Positions 35,714 through 45,780 of a stretch of DNA of 64,000 nucleotides are shown one piece after another (within the stretch, counting starts at the first letter, position 1; every line of letters begins with the position of its first letter). Under the pieces are notes generated by a model that was not told where the DNA came from, ran no database searches, and saw only the letters and a program-made list of their open reading frames with translations. The translations under genes were made by a program, and so were the position numbers. Source of the DNA: Neoalteromonas facilis (lineage in GTDB: Bacteria; Pseudomonadota; Gammaproteobacteria; Enterobacterales; Alteromonadaceae); the NCBI RefSeq assembly GCF_002807665.1, contig NZ_PEAY01000004.1, forward strand, positions 348,604 to 412,603, in the 5' to 3' direction.

Positions 35714-36586
35714 TTACTGCACGTGATAGTGATGAAAAACAGCATTGCCTATCTCAGCAATAACAGCATTTCTCTCAGAGAGACTTAATTGGGTTTGAGT
35801 AAGGTAAATACTCAAAATGATTGGGGGGCGTGAACTGTTCCAAATAATTGCGGTTATGCCCCTTGATCCGTTCTCACCGGCTCCTGTTCGATCCGCAATT
35901 TGCCAAGCTGAAGGTAGTACTGAACGCAAAAGCGCATCTGAAATGGTGTTGTTTTGCATCCACTGCTTCAGCTGTTGAGCTGACGTTTTACTCAATGTGG
36001 TTCCCAATAAAAGTGTTGATAGCGTTTCTGTCATTGCTTTGGGCGTTGTTGTATCTCTTGGATCATGAGCGACAGCTTGATTCAGCTCAGGCTCGTAACG
36101 GTCGATGCGTGTGGTTGGATCACCGTAAGTTCGCAAAAATTGCGTTACTGCTGGAGGGCCACCTATCTGCTTTAGCGCAATATTAGCTGCGGTATTGTCA
36201 CTGGTCAGCATGGTTGCTTCACAGGCATCGAATAACGAAATTGATTGCCCGACTAAGTCCTTAGTAATAGGGGACCAAACGACTAGCTCTGCCTTAATCA
36301 CTGGATATTCTGTAGCGGAATCAATTAAAGATTTGTCGTGATCATGCAACATTTTTGCGCAAGCAAGGGTTTTGAACGTGCTCATCATGGGAAAGCGTAA
36401 ATCGCCATTGTAATGCCAAAGATGTTGGCTTTCGGTATCCAATACGGCTACACCTAAAATGCCACCGGTTTCATTTTCAATGGCGCGTAGCTTTTCGCTA
36501 AGTATTTCAGCGGCAGCTAACACTGGCACAAGACTTAAGATGGCAAGTAACAGGAAATATTTTATCGTTGGTCGTTTAGGTAGCAT
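35714..36586 (-). CDS. Class A beta-lactamase, RTG/CARB carbenicillinase type
   Basis: 290 residues. The signal peptide ends VLAAAE. All class A active-site elements are there: STFK with Ser69, SDN at 129–131, Glu165 in the omega loop RYEPELN, and the KTG-box position reading RTG at 233–235 in IADRTGAGENGSRG. Arg in that box, ACAKMLHD, DLVGQSISLFDACEATMLTSDN and RDTTTPKAM match the PSE/CARB family, whose RTG members hydrolyse carbenicillin. It should act in the periplasm on penicillins. There is no AmpR-type regulator, integron or insertion sequence next to it, so it looks like a resident chromosomal gene. Confidence 0.93.
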   Translation of the reverse strand: MLPKRPTIKYFLLLAILSLVPVLAAAEILSEKLRAIENETGGILGVAVLDTESQHLWHYNGDLRFPMMSTFKTLACAKMLHDHDKSLIDSATEYPVIKAELVVWSPITKDLVGQSISLFDACEATMLTSDNTAANIALKQIGGPPAVTQFLRTYGDPTTRIDRYEPELNQAVAHDPRDTTTPKAMTETLSTLLLGTTLSKTSAQQLKQWMQNNTISDALLRSVLPSAWQIADRTGAGENGSRGITAIIWNSSRPPIILSIYLTQTQLSLSERNAVIAEIGNAVFHHYHVQ

Positions 36587-36643
36587 GATTGCAAACGGGT
36601 ATAAGTTAGTAACATTGAACTATTCGAAAGCCATTGATAAGCA

Positions 36644-37030
36644 TTAGCTAATGAACCATGTAATCCACGCGCATAAAGGAAAAAAGGCCTGCATTGTTCC
36701 CGCTCGAAGCATAGGTTTACCGCCAGAATATATAAGTACAATACCGGCGCCAACCATATTGGCACAGGCAAATAAAATTAACGTGTGGGATATCAATTCA
36801 TGCCCGTTTGATAGTTGTATCCCGATGCCAGCGAGTGCCCCAATAGCTAAAAATAAGTTGTAATAGCCCTGATTAAAAGCCCACAAACGTTTGGCCTCAG
36901 CATCCTCTTGCGATTTCGCGCCAAAGCGCTTGTATATGCCAGGGCGCATAAACCACAAGCTTTCCATACAAAAAATATAAACATGCAGTAAAGCGGCTAG
37001 TAACGCAAAAGTCAGAAACAATGTGGTCAT
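36644..37030 (-). CDS. DUF1304 membrane protein
   Basis: 128 residues, four membrane helices. The DUF1304 pattern is clear: LLAALLHVYIFCMESLWF, then AKRLWAFNQGYYNLFLAIGALAGI and the end with SGGKPMLRAGTMQAFFPLCAWI. The function of the family is unknown. It follows the beta-lactamase region upstream on the same strand but is probably a separate unit, with 57 bp between them. Confidence 0.85.
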   Translation of the reverse strand: MTTLFLTFALLAALLHVYIFCMESLWFMRPGIYKRFGAKSQEDAEAKRLWAFNQGYYNLFLAIGALAGIGIQLSNGHELISHTLILFACANMVGAGIVLIYSGGKPMLRAGTMQAFFPLCAWITWFIS

Positions 37031-37217
37031 AATTACTCTCGGCGAATTAGGTTAGATTAACCCGTTAGGCAATGTCTAAATAGACTGATGGCTCTACGCT
37101 ATCTTGTTGCCTCGTGCCTGTATAGCTTTTTCAATTACAAGTATGAATAGAGACAAATACATATGAAATGCTCACGGAATACTTCGATGTATTGTCAAAA
37201 TTTAATTTTCATTAAAT

Positions 37218-37233
37218 CTGTACAAATATACAG
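37218..37233. promoter_or_regulatory. LexA-like SOS box
   Basis: CTGTACAAATATACAG fits the gammaproteobacterial LexA operator CTGT-N8-ACAG with an AT-rich, alternating core. It lies 43 bp before the VOC gene start (37276). One such match by CTGT/ACAG alone is expected by chance per 64 kb, so position and core are what support it. Confidence 0.45.
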
Positions 37234-37275
37234 TTGTGTTCTACATTTTATTTTCTACTAACGGAGGGCGTAAGA

Positions 37276-37662
37276 ATGATTGGATACATCACTTTAGGGA
37301 CAAATGATTTAGCACGTGGAGCAGCTTTTTATGACGCGTTGTTAGCGGAATTAGGGGCAAGTCGTATGATGGAAGAGGAAACCTTTATCGCTTGGGCTGT
37401 CGATCAAGGGAAGACCTCATTGGCATTAACCAAACCATTTGATGGTAACCCAGCAACCGCGGGTAACGGCACTATGGTGGCGTTAGAGGTAGATACACCA
37501 GAACAGGTAGAGGCTATCTACAATAAGGCGTTAGAACTTGGCGCGACTGATGAAGGGCCAGTAGGGGCCCGTAGCGATTGGTTCTTTGCAGGGTACTTTC
37601 GTGACCTTGATGGCAATAAGTTCAATGTGTTTTGTTTAACTAAACCATTACCGAGCGCCTAA
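37276..37662 (+). CDS. VOC family protein (glyoxalase-like)
   Basis: 128 residues from the ATG at 37276, which has GGAGGG nearby; the frame opening at 37234 is not used. Two beta-alpha-beta-beta-beta halves fit the vicinal-oxygen-chelate fold: GYITLGTNDLARGAAFYDALLAELGA and then VALEVDTPEQVEAIYNKALELGATDEG, ending GYFRDLDGNKFNVF. Members include glyoxalases, ring-cleaving dioxygenases and drug-binding proteins; the substrate is not evident. A LexA-like box stands at the expected distance, so damage-dependent expression is possible. A hairpin follows at 37688. Confidence 0.85.
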   Translation: MIGYITLGTNDLARGAAFYDALLAELGASRMMEEETFIAWAVDQGKTSLALTKPFDGNPATAGNGTMVALEVDTPEQVEAIYNKALELGATDEGPVGARSDWFFAGYFRDLDGNKFNVFCLTKPLPSA

Positions 37663-37687
37663 ACTTAGGCGTTTAATCGATTGATTG

Positions 37688-37724
37688 GAGCACGGTGTGA
37701 ACAAATGGGTTCAGAATTGTGCTC
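37688..37724 (+). terminator. Imperfect hairpin, possible terminator
   Basis: GAGCAC (37688–37693) pairs with GTGCTC (37719–37724), with inner GTGAAC/GTTCAG pairing, followed by TTATTTG. It is 26 bp after the VOC stop. The T-run is poor, so this is tentative. Confidence 0.4.
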
Positions 37725-37817
37725 TTATTTGTTTGCTCGTTACTCTTTGGCTACTCCATTTCTGAACGAATGACGGTATGATGATACTAATTCTCTGCCT
37801 GTGGATAGACGTTCTTA

Positions 37818-38849
37818 ATGGTGCTAACGCTTAACGCCGTCAATTTGATACAAGCTGCAACTATCAGTGTAGCGCTGCTCGGATGCGTCTTGTTTTGGCA
37901 ACGAAGCGCATTTAGGGGAGTTGTATGGTTACTAGCCTATATCGCGTTTGCATCTGCTGTGAATATTGCGGAAGAATCCGGTATTACAAAAGATATATAT
38001 TTGCTTAGTCCAGCTCTTTTGCTGATTTCTGGTCCTGCATTTTTTGTCGTTGCGAAATCTCTAACAGGGCGAATGGTTAGTACTTTAGATAGCATTCATT
38101 TCGTCCCTGCATTAGTTGCTTTACCTTTCACTGCAAACGTTCAAACCATTATATTACTCGGTACATTTTCACGTGTGTTGTATAGCATTTACACCATAAA
38201 AGTGCTGTTTGAGTACAAACGATCACTGGAGCAAGAGCGCTCTGATGCTGATGAGTTTTCATTTACTTGGTTGATATGGGTAGTGGTGACTATCACTGCG
38301 TTTACTGCAATTGATCTCGTCCGGCTTAATATTCAACAATTACTCGCAGTTGACCTTAACCTCTTGGGGCAGGGTATCAATAATCTTATTTGGTTGTTGC
38401 TAGTGGCTTATGTCATCGTAAAGCTTCACCAGAGGGTATTATCACCTGTTCCGCAAATTGATAGCACCGCTAGCCTCGCTGACGCCGCTGAGTCCAGCGA
38501 AGACTACCGGGCAATTTTTGCAGAGGTTGATCAACAAATTAAAGTTAATGCGTGGTTCAGACGGGCTCGTCTTACGCTGAATGAGTTGAGTGAATTGACG
38601 GGGTTTCAAGCCCGCGATATTTCTCGTGCGATTAACTTAGTGGGTAAATGCAGCTTTAATGATTATATAAATGGTCTACGAGTAGGTCTTGTGTGTGAGC
38701 ATATTCGACAATCTACAGACCAAACAATTACGAATACAATGTTAGATTCAGGCTTCAGTTCTAAAGCGACGTTCAATAAAGCTTTTAAACAAGTCATGGG
38801 CATGACGCCCAGCGAATACAAAGCCATGCAACAAGGTACAGGATCTTGA
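37818..38849 (+). CDS. Membrane-bound AraC family regulator
   Basis: 343 residues. Seven hydrophobic segments fill about 1–205, followed by a linker and an AraC helix-turn-helix domain at about 240–340: FRRARLTLNELSELTGFQARDISRAINLVGKCSFNDYINGLRV and then MLDSGFSSKATFNKAFKQVMGMTPSEYK. This layout (7TM plus AraC) marks a one-component membrane regulator. Its targets are not known; the amidohydrolase 84 bp downstream in the same direction is the simplest candidate. Confidence 0.87.
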   Translation: MVLTLNAVNLIQAATISVALLGCVLFWQRSAFRGVVWLLAYIAFASAVNIAEESGITKDIYLLSPALLLISGPAFFVVAKSLTGRMVSTLDSIHFVPALVALPFTANVQTIILLGTFSRVLYSIYTIKVLFEYKRSLEQERSDADEFSFTWLIWVVVTITAFTAIDLVRLNIQQLLAVDLNLLGQGINNLIWLLLVAYVIVKLHQRVLSPVPQIDSTASLADAAESSEDYRAIFAEVDQQIKVNAWFRRARLTLNELSELTGFQARDISRAINLVGKCSFNDYINGLRVGLVCEHIRQSTDQTITNTMLDSGFSSKATFNKAFKQVMGMTPSEYKAMQQGTGS

Positions 38850-38933
38850 TCCGATACGTATAACATCTCGTTTCGAGACGATTGCAGTCAATATTCAAGG
38901 TAGCCTCCTGTTTGAAAATTAAAGGAGGCCGTC

Positions 38934-40316
38934 ATGAAAGTATTATTGATTAAGTTGTTAATAAAGGTGTTTAGTATTGTATTTGCGTTGCTGCTCCCAA
39001 TTGATAGTTGGGCATCTGACGTACATAAAACCAATGCATACTGGCTCAACAATGTAAACGTTGTGGATGTCAGTCGTCATCAAATCATTCCAAAGCAAGC
39101 CTTGAAAATACAAGCTGGAACGATAGTGCAAATTATTGATTGCACGAGTTTTTCAGATGAAGGTGACGTACCCGTTGTGGATGGGGAAAACGGTTACGTT
39201 ACACCAGGTTTGATCGACATGCATGTGCACATGTATGAGCAAGGCGCGTTCGCGCTAGCATTGAGCCATGGCGTTACTCATGTCCGAGTTATGAATGGTA
39301 TACCTGCTCAACTTGAATGGAAAAAACAAATTAATGATGGCGATATTGTAGGCAGCACGGCGAGTATCAGCAGTCCTATTTTATCGGGTTATGAAAATGC
39401 ATCATTGCATCACACGGTGTTGAACGCAGATGAAGCAATATCAGCCATCCGAAAGTACCATCAACAAGGCTATGATCTCATAAAAGCCTATGGCAACTTA
39501 TCAGGAGAGGCTTTAAATGCTTTAGTTGCTGAAGGGCAGCGCTTAAATATGCCAATTGCCAAACACGGGCCGCACGGATCTGATGACGTAGGTTTAGACC
39601 AGCTAAAAGCAATTCAATCTTTTGAGCATGTGGAGGATATTTATCAAGGCTCTTTGAACCACGAAATTGATAACACAAAATTGCAAGACGTCGCTTCCGA
39701 GTTGAAACAGACAGGGGTTCCAATTACGCCTACTCTCAATATTTATCATCAGTTAGTGCGCTTGAGTACCGAAAAGGAGTCGTTCTTAAAGCAAATTCCA
39801 CAAGAATACACCTCCACGCTTATTGCAACTGAAGCCAAATACAACCAAGTCAAGCGGTGGTTAAATGCGTCAGAAGAAATGGGGGAACACAACATCCGAG
39901 TGTTTGACTTTTTATTGCACATAACTCAAGTACTGCATGATAGCGGAGTTGAACTATTGGTTGGCTCAGATTCAGGTGTACTGTTGTCACCACACGGCTT
40001 GGCAACTCATCACGAAATGGAGTTGTTCCAGCAGGCTGGCATAGATGCGTTCAGTACTTTGCAAGCAGCGACATTAAACGCGGCAAAAGCATTAGGTTTA
40101 GAGGACGAAGTAGGTCAGGTTACAGCTGGCAGGAATGCAGACTTTATATTCACACATGCTAATCCCATTCAGGACCTCAGTGTTTTGAAGACACCTGATG
40201 CAGTTGTTAAAAACGGTAAATGGTACTCACAGCAGAAGCTACAGAATATGCGGCAGTCTGCTATTGACGAACGTAGCTTGTGGGATGAATTCCTTGCGCT
40301 AGCAGAGGCTCTGTAG
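38934..40316 (+). CDS. Exported amidohydrolase
   Basis: 460 residues; ATG with GGAGG upstream. The signal peptide ends SWAS. The amidohydrolase barrel shows the metal ligands: HxH at 97 and 99 (GLIDMHVHMYE), Lys in YDLIKAYGN (the place of the carbamylated Lys), His in IAKHGPHG, His in SFEHVEDIY, and Asp in LLVGSDSGV. The imidazolonepropionase-like end, AATLNAAKALGLEDEVGQVTAGRNADFIF, closes it. It should hydrolyse an amide, ester or peptide bond in the periplasm, possibly a dipeptide as in Xaa-Pro dipeptidase relatives. The AraC gene lies just upstream. Confidence 0.85.
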   Translation: MKVLLIKLLIKVFSIVFALLLPIDSWASDVHKTNAYWLNNVNVVDVSRHQIIPKQALKIQAGTIVQIIDCTSFSDEGDVPVVDGENGYVTPGLIDMHVHMYEQGAFALALSHGVTHVRVMNGIPAQLEWKKQINDGDIVGSTASISSPILSGYENASLHHTVLNADEAISAIRKYHQQGYDLIKAYGNLSGEALNALVAEGQRLNMPIAKHGPHGSDDVGLDQLKAIQSFEHVEDIYQGSLNHEIDNTKLQDVASELKQTGVPITPTLNIYHQLVRLSTEKESFLKQIPQEYTSTLIATEAKYNQVKRWLNASEEMGEHNIRVFDFLLHITQVLHDSGVELLVGSDSGVLLSPHGLATHHEMELFQQAGIDAFSTLQAATLNAAKALGLEDEVGQVTAGRNADFIFTHANPIQDLSVLKTPDAVVKNGKWYSQQKLQNMRQSAIDERSLWDEFLALAEAL

Positions 40317-40429
40317 AGCTTACTGAAGATTTTGACAACTGAGTTTCGTTCTCGGTAAAGGTTGCCAGCAGATGGTAATCAAGAAGCGTTTACACTCAGT
40401 TGTTGGGCTCATTTGGGAATTTAGCATCG

Positions 40430-40909
40430 TCAGTTTTTGTTGGGATCTTTCACGTGCGCGAACTTAAGCGTGAAGCCCTTGTTGTTTTCACTTTCAACTA
40501 AAACTGGAAGTTTGCCCTCAGACGTCAATGTGTAGGTAATGGATTGCGGGAAGTCGTGTTTATTATTCTGAAATTGGACGCGATTGTGGTCACATAATAT
40601 TAATTTAAACGCGATGGGTAATTCATTTTCTGCAACTTTTGCCAAGTAAAATACTTCACTGGCCATTTCAACAAGCCTAAGCGATTCAAAACTCGTTTGT
40701 GTATTATCGTGCGAACCAACTCGGCTAAAACCTTCATAAGTGCTGTCGCTAATTTTTTGCCAATGCTCATGATATGTTCGTTTCGGTGACACCGTTTTCC
40801 AGTCACCTATTATCCACTCAACAAGGTCTAATGAAGCGCACGAGCTTTGTGCACTACCCGATGCAGAAAGAGCGACTGATACTGCGAAAATACTTTCTAA
40901 CAATGCCAT
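40430..40909 (-). CDS. DUF6265-like exported protein
   Basis: 159 residues with a signal-like N-terminus (about 1–22, SIFAVSVALSASGSAQSS). The rest is a small beta-barrel-like domain beginning LDLVEWIIGDWKTVSPKRTYHEHWQKISDSTYEGFSRVGSHDN and closing NKHDFPQSITYTL. This matches the DUF6265 pattern with WIIGDW near the start. The function is unknown. It is followed on the other side by a small membrane protein on the same strand with a gap of 35 bp, so cotranscription is possible. Confidence 0.7.
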   Translation of the reverse strand: MALLESIFAVSVALSASGSAQSSCASLDLVEWIIGDWKTVSPKRTYHEHWQKISDSTYEGFSRVGSHDNTQTSFESLRLVEMASEVFYLAKVAENELPIAFKLILCDHNRVQFQNNKHDFPQSITYTLTSEGKLPVLVESENNKGFTLKFAHVKDPNKN

Positions 40910-40944
40910 ATGGATATTCCTGAGCGATAGGCTAGGTAGCCTAG

Positions 40945-41241
40945 TTAACCAAATAAGCGTTTAAATAAGATACGCAGGATTGCGGTCACGCATGTGACAA
41001 CCACAAATTGTCCAAGCAAGATCAATGAAACTTTGGGTACTAGCGGCAACTCTTCAGTAAACAGCGGGTGCCAAATATAACTGAGTGTTAGGTTGCCAGG
41101 AAATAACAGTATGTTGTAGCCGGGTAGCGGACCGCCCCAGACATCCCACAATGTCCAATGAAGAATAAACGCAATCAAGCCAACACTTGATGCCGCTATG
41201 CCGACCCAGATAGAAACAGGAACATGGCTTAAAAGTTTCAT
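40945..41241 (-). CDS. Small membrane protein, unknown function
   Basis: 98 residues with two membrane helices (about 8–32 and 67–92) and a Gly/Pro-rich loop WDVWGGPLPGYNILLFPGNLTLSYIWHPLF between them. The end is basic (RILFKRLFG). I do not recognise the family. It precedes the DUF6265-like gene on the same strand. Confidence 0.6.
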   Translation of the reverse strand: MKLLSHVPVSIWVGIAASSVGLIAFILHWTLWDVWGGPLPGYNILLFPGNLTLSYIWHPLFTEELPLVPKVSLILLGQFVVVTCVTAILRILFKRLFG

Positions 41242-41327
41242 TGTGACAATACTCTCGCGGCATACGTTATTGGCATTTACCTAATCCCCTGTAAGACTAA
41301 GCGGCGGTGTGTTGTTTGAGTATGTTG

Positions 41328-41816
41328 CTATTGATCCGTATAACAGTACACATTATTTTCTACCAATTGCCCTGCAAACTCGAAGGTGAGAGTACCAACC
41401 TTTTCAAATCCCAAGTGGGTGTAGAAACTGTTGGATTCGTTTTCGATCCATGTATAGAGCCAAAACGGTTTACCAAATCGACGTTCTATTGCATTTAGCA
41501 AAGATTTGCCAAGGCCTTTGCCTTTGAAAATACTGTCTATATACAGTTTCTCAACTTCATATCCATTATTGGGTGTTTGATAATGAGAGGTAAGGTTAAT
41601 CAATATATACCCTTGAATAGTGCCCGAATGTTCACTGATCAAGAGTCTGTAATTGTGATCGTTGATTAATCTTACAAAGTAGGTCTCAGAAAAAGTCGAC
41701 AGCACGTACTCGGCATGTTGTCCGATAATGCCCTCTTTGGCATAGGTTTCCAGCCAAACTTTTATGGAAAGTGCAGCTAACGATAGACAATCGTCTTTTG
41801 TGGCTTCTCTAATCAA
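41328..41816 (-). CDS. GNAT family N-acetyltransferase
   Basis: 162 residues starting TTG at 41816; a nearby ATG is out of frame. The GNAT core is clear: IREATKDDCLSLAALSIKVWLETYAKEG, the strand TIQGYILINLTSH, motif A EKLYIDSIFKGKGLGKSLLNAIERRF with F-K-G-K-G-L-G, and NSFYTHLGFEKVGTL. It resembles the RimI-like acyltransferases of the YhhY/PaiA type. The substrate is unknown. It sits 24 bp after ispB on the same strand. Confidence 0.88.
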   Translation of the reverse strand: MIREATKDDCLSLAALSIKVWLETYAKEGIIGQHAEYVLSTFSETYFVRLINDHNYRLLISEHSGTIQGYILINLTSHYQTPNNGYEVEKLYIDSIFKGKGLGKSLLNAIERRFGKPFWLYTWIENESNSFYTHLGFEKVGTLTFEFAGQLVENNVYCYTDQ

Positions 41817-41840
41817 TTTTCATTTCTTGCGCTTTAGCGT

Positions 41841-42812
41841 TTACGCGTCTCGCTCTACTGCCGTATGAGCGAGCGCGATCAAGGCGTTTTTGTAATCACT
41901 GTGTGGAATAACGGAAAGTGCTTGTATCGCCGCATCTGCTTCTTTTTCAGCAAGCTTGCGTGTGTATTCCAAAGCTCCAGTATTTTTTATCACTGCCAAG
42001 ATATGATCAAAAGACTGCATACCATCGCCTTTTTCAATGGCGCTTCTAATTAAAGCTGCGTCATCTGTTTGTGCATTCCACATGGCATACAAAAGTGGAA
42101 GGGTCGGTTTACCTTCCGCGAGGTCGTCACCGACATTTTTGCCCATAGTAGCGGCGTCTGCGTCGTAATCTAATACATCATCAATTAGCTGAAACGCTGT
42201 ACCTAAATGTCGCCCATAATTTTGCATGGCTTGCTCAATTGCATCGCTTTGCTCTGTTAAAACCGCAGCTAGTTGCGTTGCAGCCTCGAACAAACGAGCA
42301 GTTTTGCTGTAAATGACATCGAGATAGCGTTCTTCTGTTGTATCAGGATCGTTGCAGTTCATTAGCTGCATGACCTCGCCCTGTGCGATACGGTTTGTAG
42401 CATCGGAGAGAATGTCCATTACTCGCATACGCTGCAGGCTAACCATCATTTGGAACGCGCGTGAATATAAGAAATCGCCGACTAACACACTCGCTTGATT
42501 ACCAAACAGTTCGTTTGCTGTTTCTCTGCCGCGGCGCATTGTTGATTCGTCTACCACGTCGTCGTGCAAGAGTGTCGCGGTATGAATAAATTCAATAATT
42601 GCGGCCAGTGCAACGTGTGAATCATCCTTGATATTGAGTGCGCGAGCACTGATAACCGTCAATAAAGGGCGTAACCGTTTACCACCACTATTGACGATGT
42701 AGAATCCAAGTTGATTAATCAGCGCAACATCGGAAGAAACTTGTTGTTGGATCAACTTATTGACCGCCAACATGTCAGATTCGGCGAGTTGTTGTATTGC
42801 GTTTTTATCCAT
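41841..42812 (-). CDS. ispB: Octaprenyl diphosphate synthase
   Basis: 323 residues, all-helical trans-prenyl transferase. The two Asp-rich motifs are DDVVD at 84–88 (LLHDDVVDES) and DDVLD at 211–215 (FQLIDDVLDYD); GGKRLRPLL binds the isopentenyl diphosphate. It makes the side chain of ubiquinone and menaquinone by adding isopentenyl units in the cytoplasm. It diverges from rplU–rpmA–obgE, the standard order in gammaproteobacteria, which supports the name. Confidence 0.94.
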   Translation of the reverse strand: MDKNAIQQLAESDMLAVNKLIQQQVSSDVALINQLGFYIVNSGGKRLRPLLTVISARALNIKDDSHVALAAIIEFIHTATLLHDDVVDESTMRRGRETANELFGNQASVLVGDFLYSRAFQMMVSLQRMRVMDILSDATNRIAQGEVMQLMNCNDPDTTEERYLDVIYSKTARLFEAATQLAAVLTEQSDAIEQAMQNYGRHLGTAFQLIDDVLDYDADAATMGKNVGDDLAEGKPTLPLLYAMWNAQTDDAALIRSAIEKGDGMQSFDHILAVIKNTGALEYTRKLAEKEADAAIQALSVIPHSDYKNALIALAHTAVERDA

Positions 42813-43141
42813 GCGCTCTGTGTAATGAGTGAATCGCTAACATGGGCTGCAATTTTACAGAAATGTACCAACGTATCCAGTCGTCAATCGCGACAAACAG
42901 TGCAAATATCGTGATATACTCTTTGCGTTTGCTGTACAGCCAAGAGTTGTAGCGCCTAGTTAAAACATTATTCTTGATTGTACCTGACCACTATAAATGC
43001 CGGGTTTTTGTGCAAAAGAAAAAAAGTGACGCAAAAATGACCATTTTTATGTGATTAGGTCTTGCGACGAATTCCCAGATAACGTACAATCCGCGCCCTG
43101 TTTTTGTAATCAGCGCAGTAGAGCGCAGAGCGGAGTAATTT
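42813..43141 (+). promoter_or_regulatory. ispB/rplU divergent promoter region
   Basis: A 329-bp gap without a gene. TATACT at 42915–42920 is a good -10 hexamer for the rightward ribosomal transcript; a -35 is weak (GACA at about 42892–42895). This would leave a leader of some 210 bases before rplU, fitting known regulated leaders of ribosomal operons. Confidence 0.45.
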
Positions 43142-43453
43142 ATGTACGCGGTTTTCCAAAGTGGTGGTAAACAACACCGTGTGGCCGAAGGCCAGACCGT
43201 TCGTCTTGAAAAAATCGAAGTAGCACCAGGTGAAACGGTTGAGTTCGAAGACATCTTAATGGTAAGCAATGGTGATGACGTTAAAATCGGCACACCTTCA
43301 GTAGCGGGTGCTAAAGTGACAGCTGAAGTTGTTACTCACGGCCGTGGTGAGAAAGTAAAAATCATCAAGTTCCGTCGCCGTAAGCATTCACGTAAGCAAA
43401 TGGGTCATCGTCAGTGGTTCACTGAAGTGAAGATCACTGGCATTAGCGCATAA
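43142..43453 (+). CDS. rplU: 50S ribosomal protein L21
   Basis: 103 residues, the normal length. The start [26 protein letters not shown] and the middle [37 protein letters not shown] are the L21 signature. It binds 23S rRNA in the large subunit. First gene of the rplU–rpmA pair, 15 bp before rpmA. Confidence 0.98.
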   Translation: MYAVFQSGGKQHRVAEGQTVRLEKIEVAPGETVEFEDILMVSNGDDVKIGTPSVAGAKVTAEVVTHGRGEKVKIIKFRRRKHSRKQMGHRQWFTEVKITGISA

Positions 43454-43468
43454 TAGGAGCACGAACAC

Positions 43469-43726
43469 ATGGCACACAAAAAGGCTGGTGGTAGTACCAA
43501 AAACGGTCGTGATTCAGAAAGCAAACGCTTAGGTGTTAAGCGTTTCGGTGGTGAGTCTGTATTAGCGGGTAACATCATTGTTCGTCAACGTGGTACACGT
43601 TTCCACGCGGGTGACAACATGGGTATCGGTAAAGACCACACTTTATTCGCTCTAGCTGACGGTAAAGTACAGTTTGAAGTGAAAGGTCCTAAGAATCGTA
43701 AATACGTTAGCATTGTTGCTGAGTAA
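43469..43726 (+). CDS. rpmA: 50S ribosomal protein L27
   Basis: 85 residues. The N-terminus [29 protein letters not shown] and [19 protein letters not shown] are diagnostic. Its N-terminal arm reaches the peptidyl-transferase centre. A ribosome site, AGGAG, lies before the ATG; a terminator follows. Confidence 0.98.
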   Translation: MAHKKAGGSTKNGRDSESKRLGVKRFGGESVLAGNIIVRQRGTRFHAGDNMGIGKDHTLFALADGKVQFEVKGPKNRKYVSIVAE

Positions 43727-43742
43727 TATTTAAGATTTGAAG

Positions 43743-43771
43743 AAAAACCCCGCTTCAGGCGGGGTTTTTTT
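43743..43771 (+). terminator. Intrinsic terminator of rplU–rpmA
   Basis: Five A, stem ccccgc (43748–43753) / gcgggg (43759–43764), loop of 5 nt and seven T. It lies 16 bp after the rpmA stop. Confidence 0.95.
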
Positions 43772-43863
43772 ATGCATAGACTTATGCACTGACGTAGCGA
43801 AGTGAGCTGAGATTAACTACACTGAGTAATCTTATCGTTAAGGTTTAAGTCAACACAGTTTGA

Positions 43864-45039
<1,176 letters not shown>

Positions 45040-45142
45040 TCCCTTCATATAGTTCTTGGATGGACGATAGGGAAATCGTCTATCGCAAATAATGCCGAAG
45101 TTGTTTAGACTCATGCCTTCTGACCATTAGTTAAACTGAAAC

Positions 45143-45640
45143 ATGCGTATTTCAATGATCGCAGCAATGACGCCAGCACGTGTCATTGGTGCCAATAACA
45201 CCATGCCGTGGCATTTGCCCGCTGACCTTAAGCACTTCAAGGCCGTTACCCTTGGAAAGCCCGTGGTGATGGGGCGTAAAACCTACGAATCAATTGGGCG
45301 CGCACTGCCGGGCCGCGAGAATATCGTGATTACGTCTCAGGTTGATTTCAGCTTACCTGATGCGACGGTAGTAAACAGTTGTGAACAAGCTATTGAACAT
45401 GCTAAATCGTTGAATACCGATGAAATCATGGTCATTGGTGGAGGTCTTGTTTATCAGACTTTGTTACCGCTAGCCGATCGCTTGTATTTGACGTTTATCG
45501 ATGCAGACGTGAAAGGTGACACCTTTTTCCCAGAATATTCCGCACATGCTTATTGGCATGAAGTGGAACGTGAACACAGAGAACCTGACGAGAGTAATCA
45601 ATATGCACTCGATTTTGTGACGCTTGATCGAATTAAGTAA
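45143..45640 (+). CDS. folA: Dihydrofolate reductase
   Basis: 165 residues, the size of chromosomal DHFR. MISMIAAM…RVIGANNTMPWHLPADLKHFKAVTLGKPVVMGRKTYESIG covers the Trp of the Met20 loop and the catalytic Asp in the LPADLKHFK helix. IMVIGGGLVYQTLLPLADRLYLTFID is the NADPH-binding part. It makes tetrahydrofolate in the cytoplasm and is the target of trimethoprim. Single gene about 100 bp after obgE. Confidence 0.96.
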   Translation: MRISMIAAMTPARVIGANNTMPWHLPADLKHFKAVTLGKPVVMGRKTYESIGRALPGRENIVITSQVDFSLPDATVVNSCEQAIEHAKSLNTDEIMVIGGGLVYQTLLPLADRLYLTFIDADVKGDTFFPEYSAHAYWHEVEREHREPDESNQYALDFVTLDRIK

Positions 45641-45645
45641 GCCTA

Positions 45646-45780
45646 TTAGCCGTTACTCAATTGATTAATCCTTTTCATTGCATCTGCTGCTTTGCTGAAA
45701 GCACTGTTGATTTCCAGTGCTTTTTTAAATGAACCGATAGCCTCAGCTTTTTTACCCAGCTCCTGCTGTATAACTCCCAT
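45646..45780 (-). pseudogene. TPR-protein 3' remnant
   Basis: The minus strand codes for a 44-residue frame (ATG 45780, TAA 45646–45648) with one complete TPR-like helix pair: LGKKAEAIGSFKKALEINS then AFSKAADAMKRINQL. The same frame upstream meets a stop (TAG) about 20 nt before. So only the last repeat of what was probably a longer tetratricopeptide gene is left. A stand-alone TPR microprotein is the other option. Confidence 0.55.
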
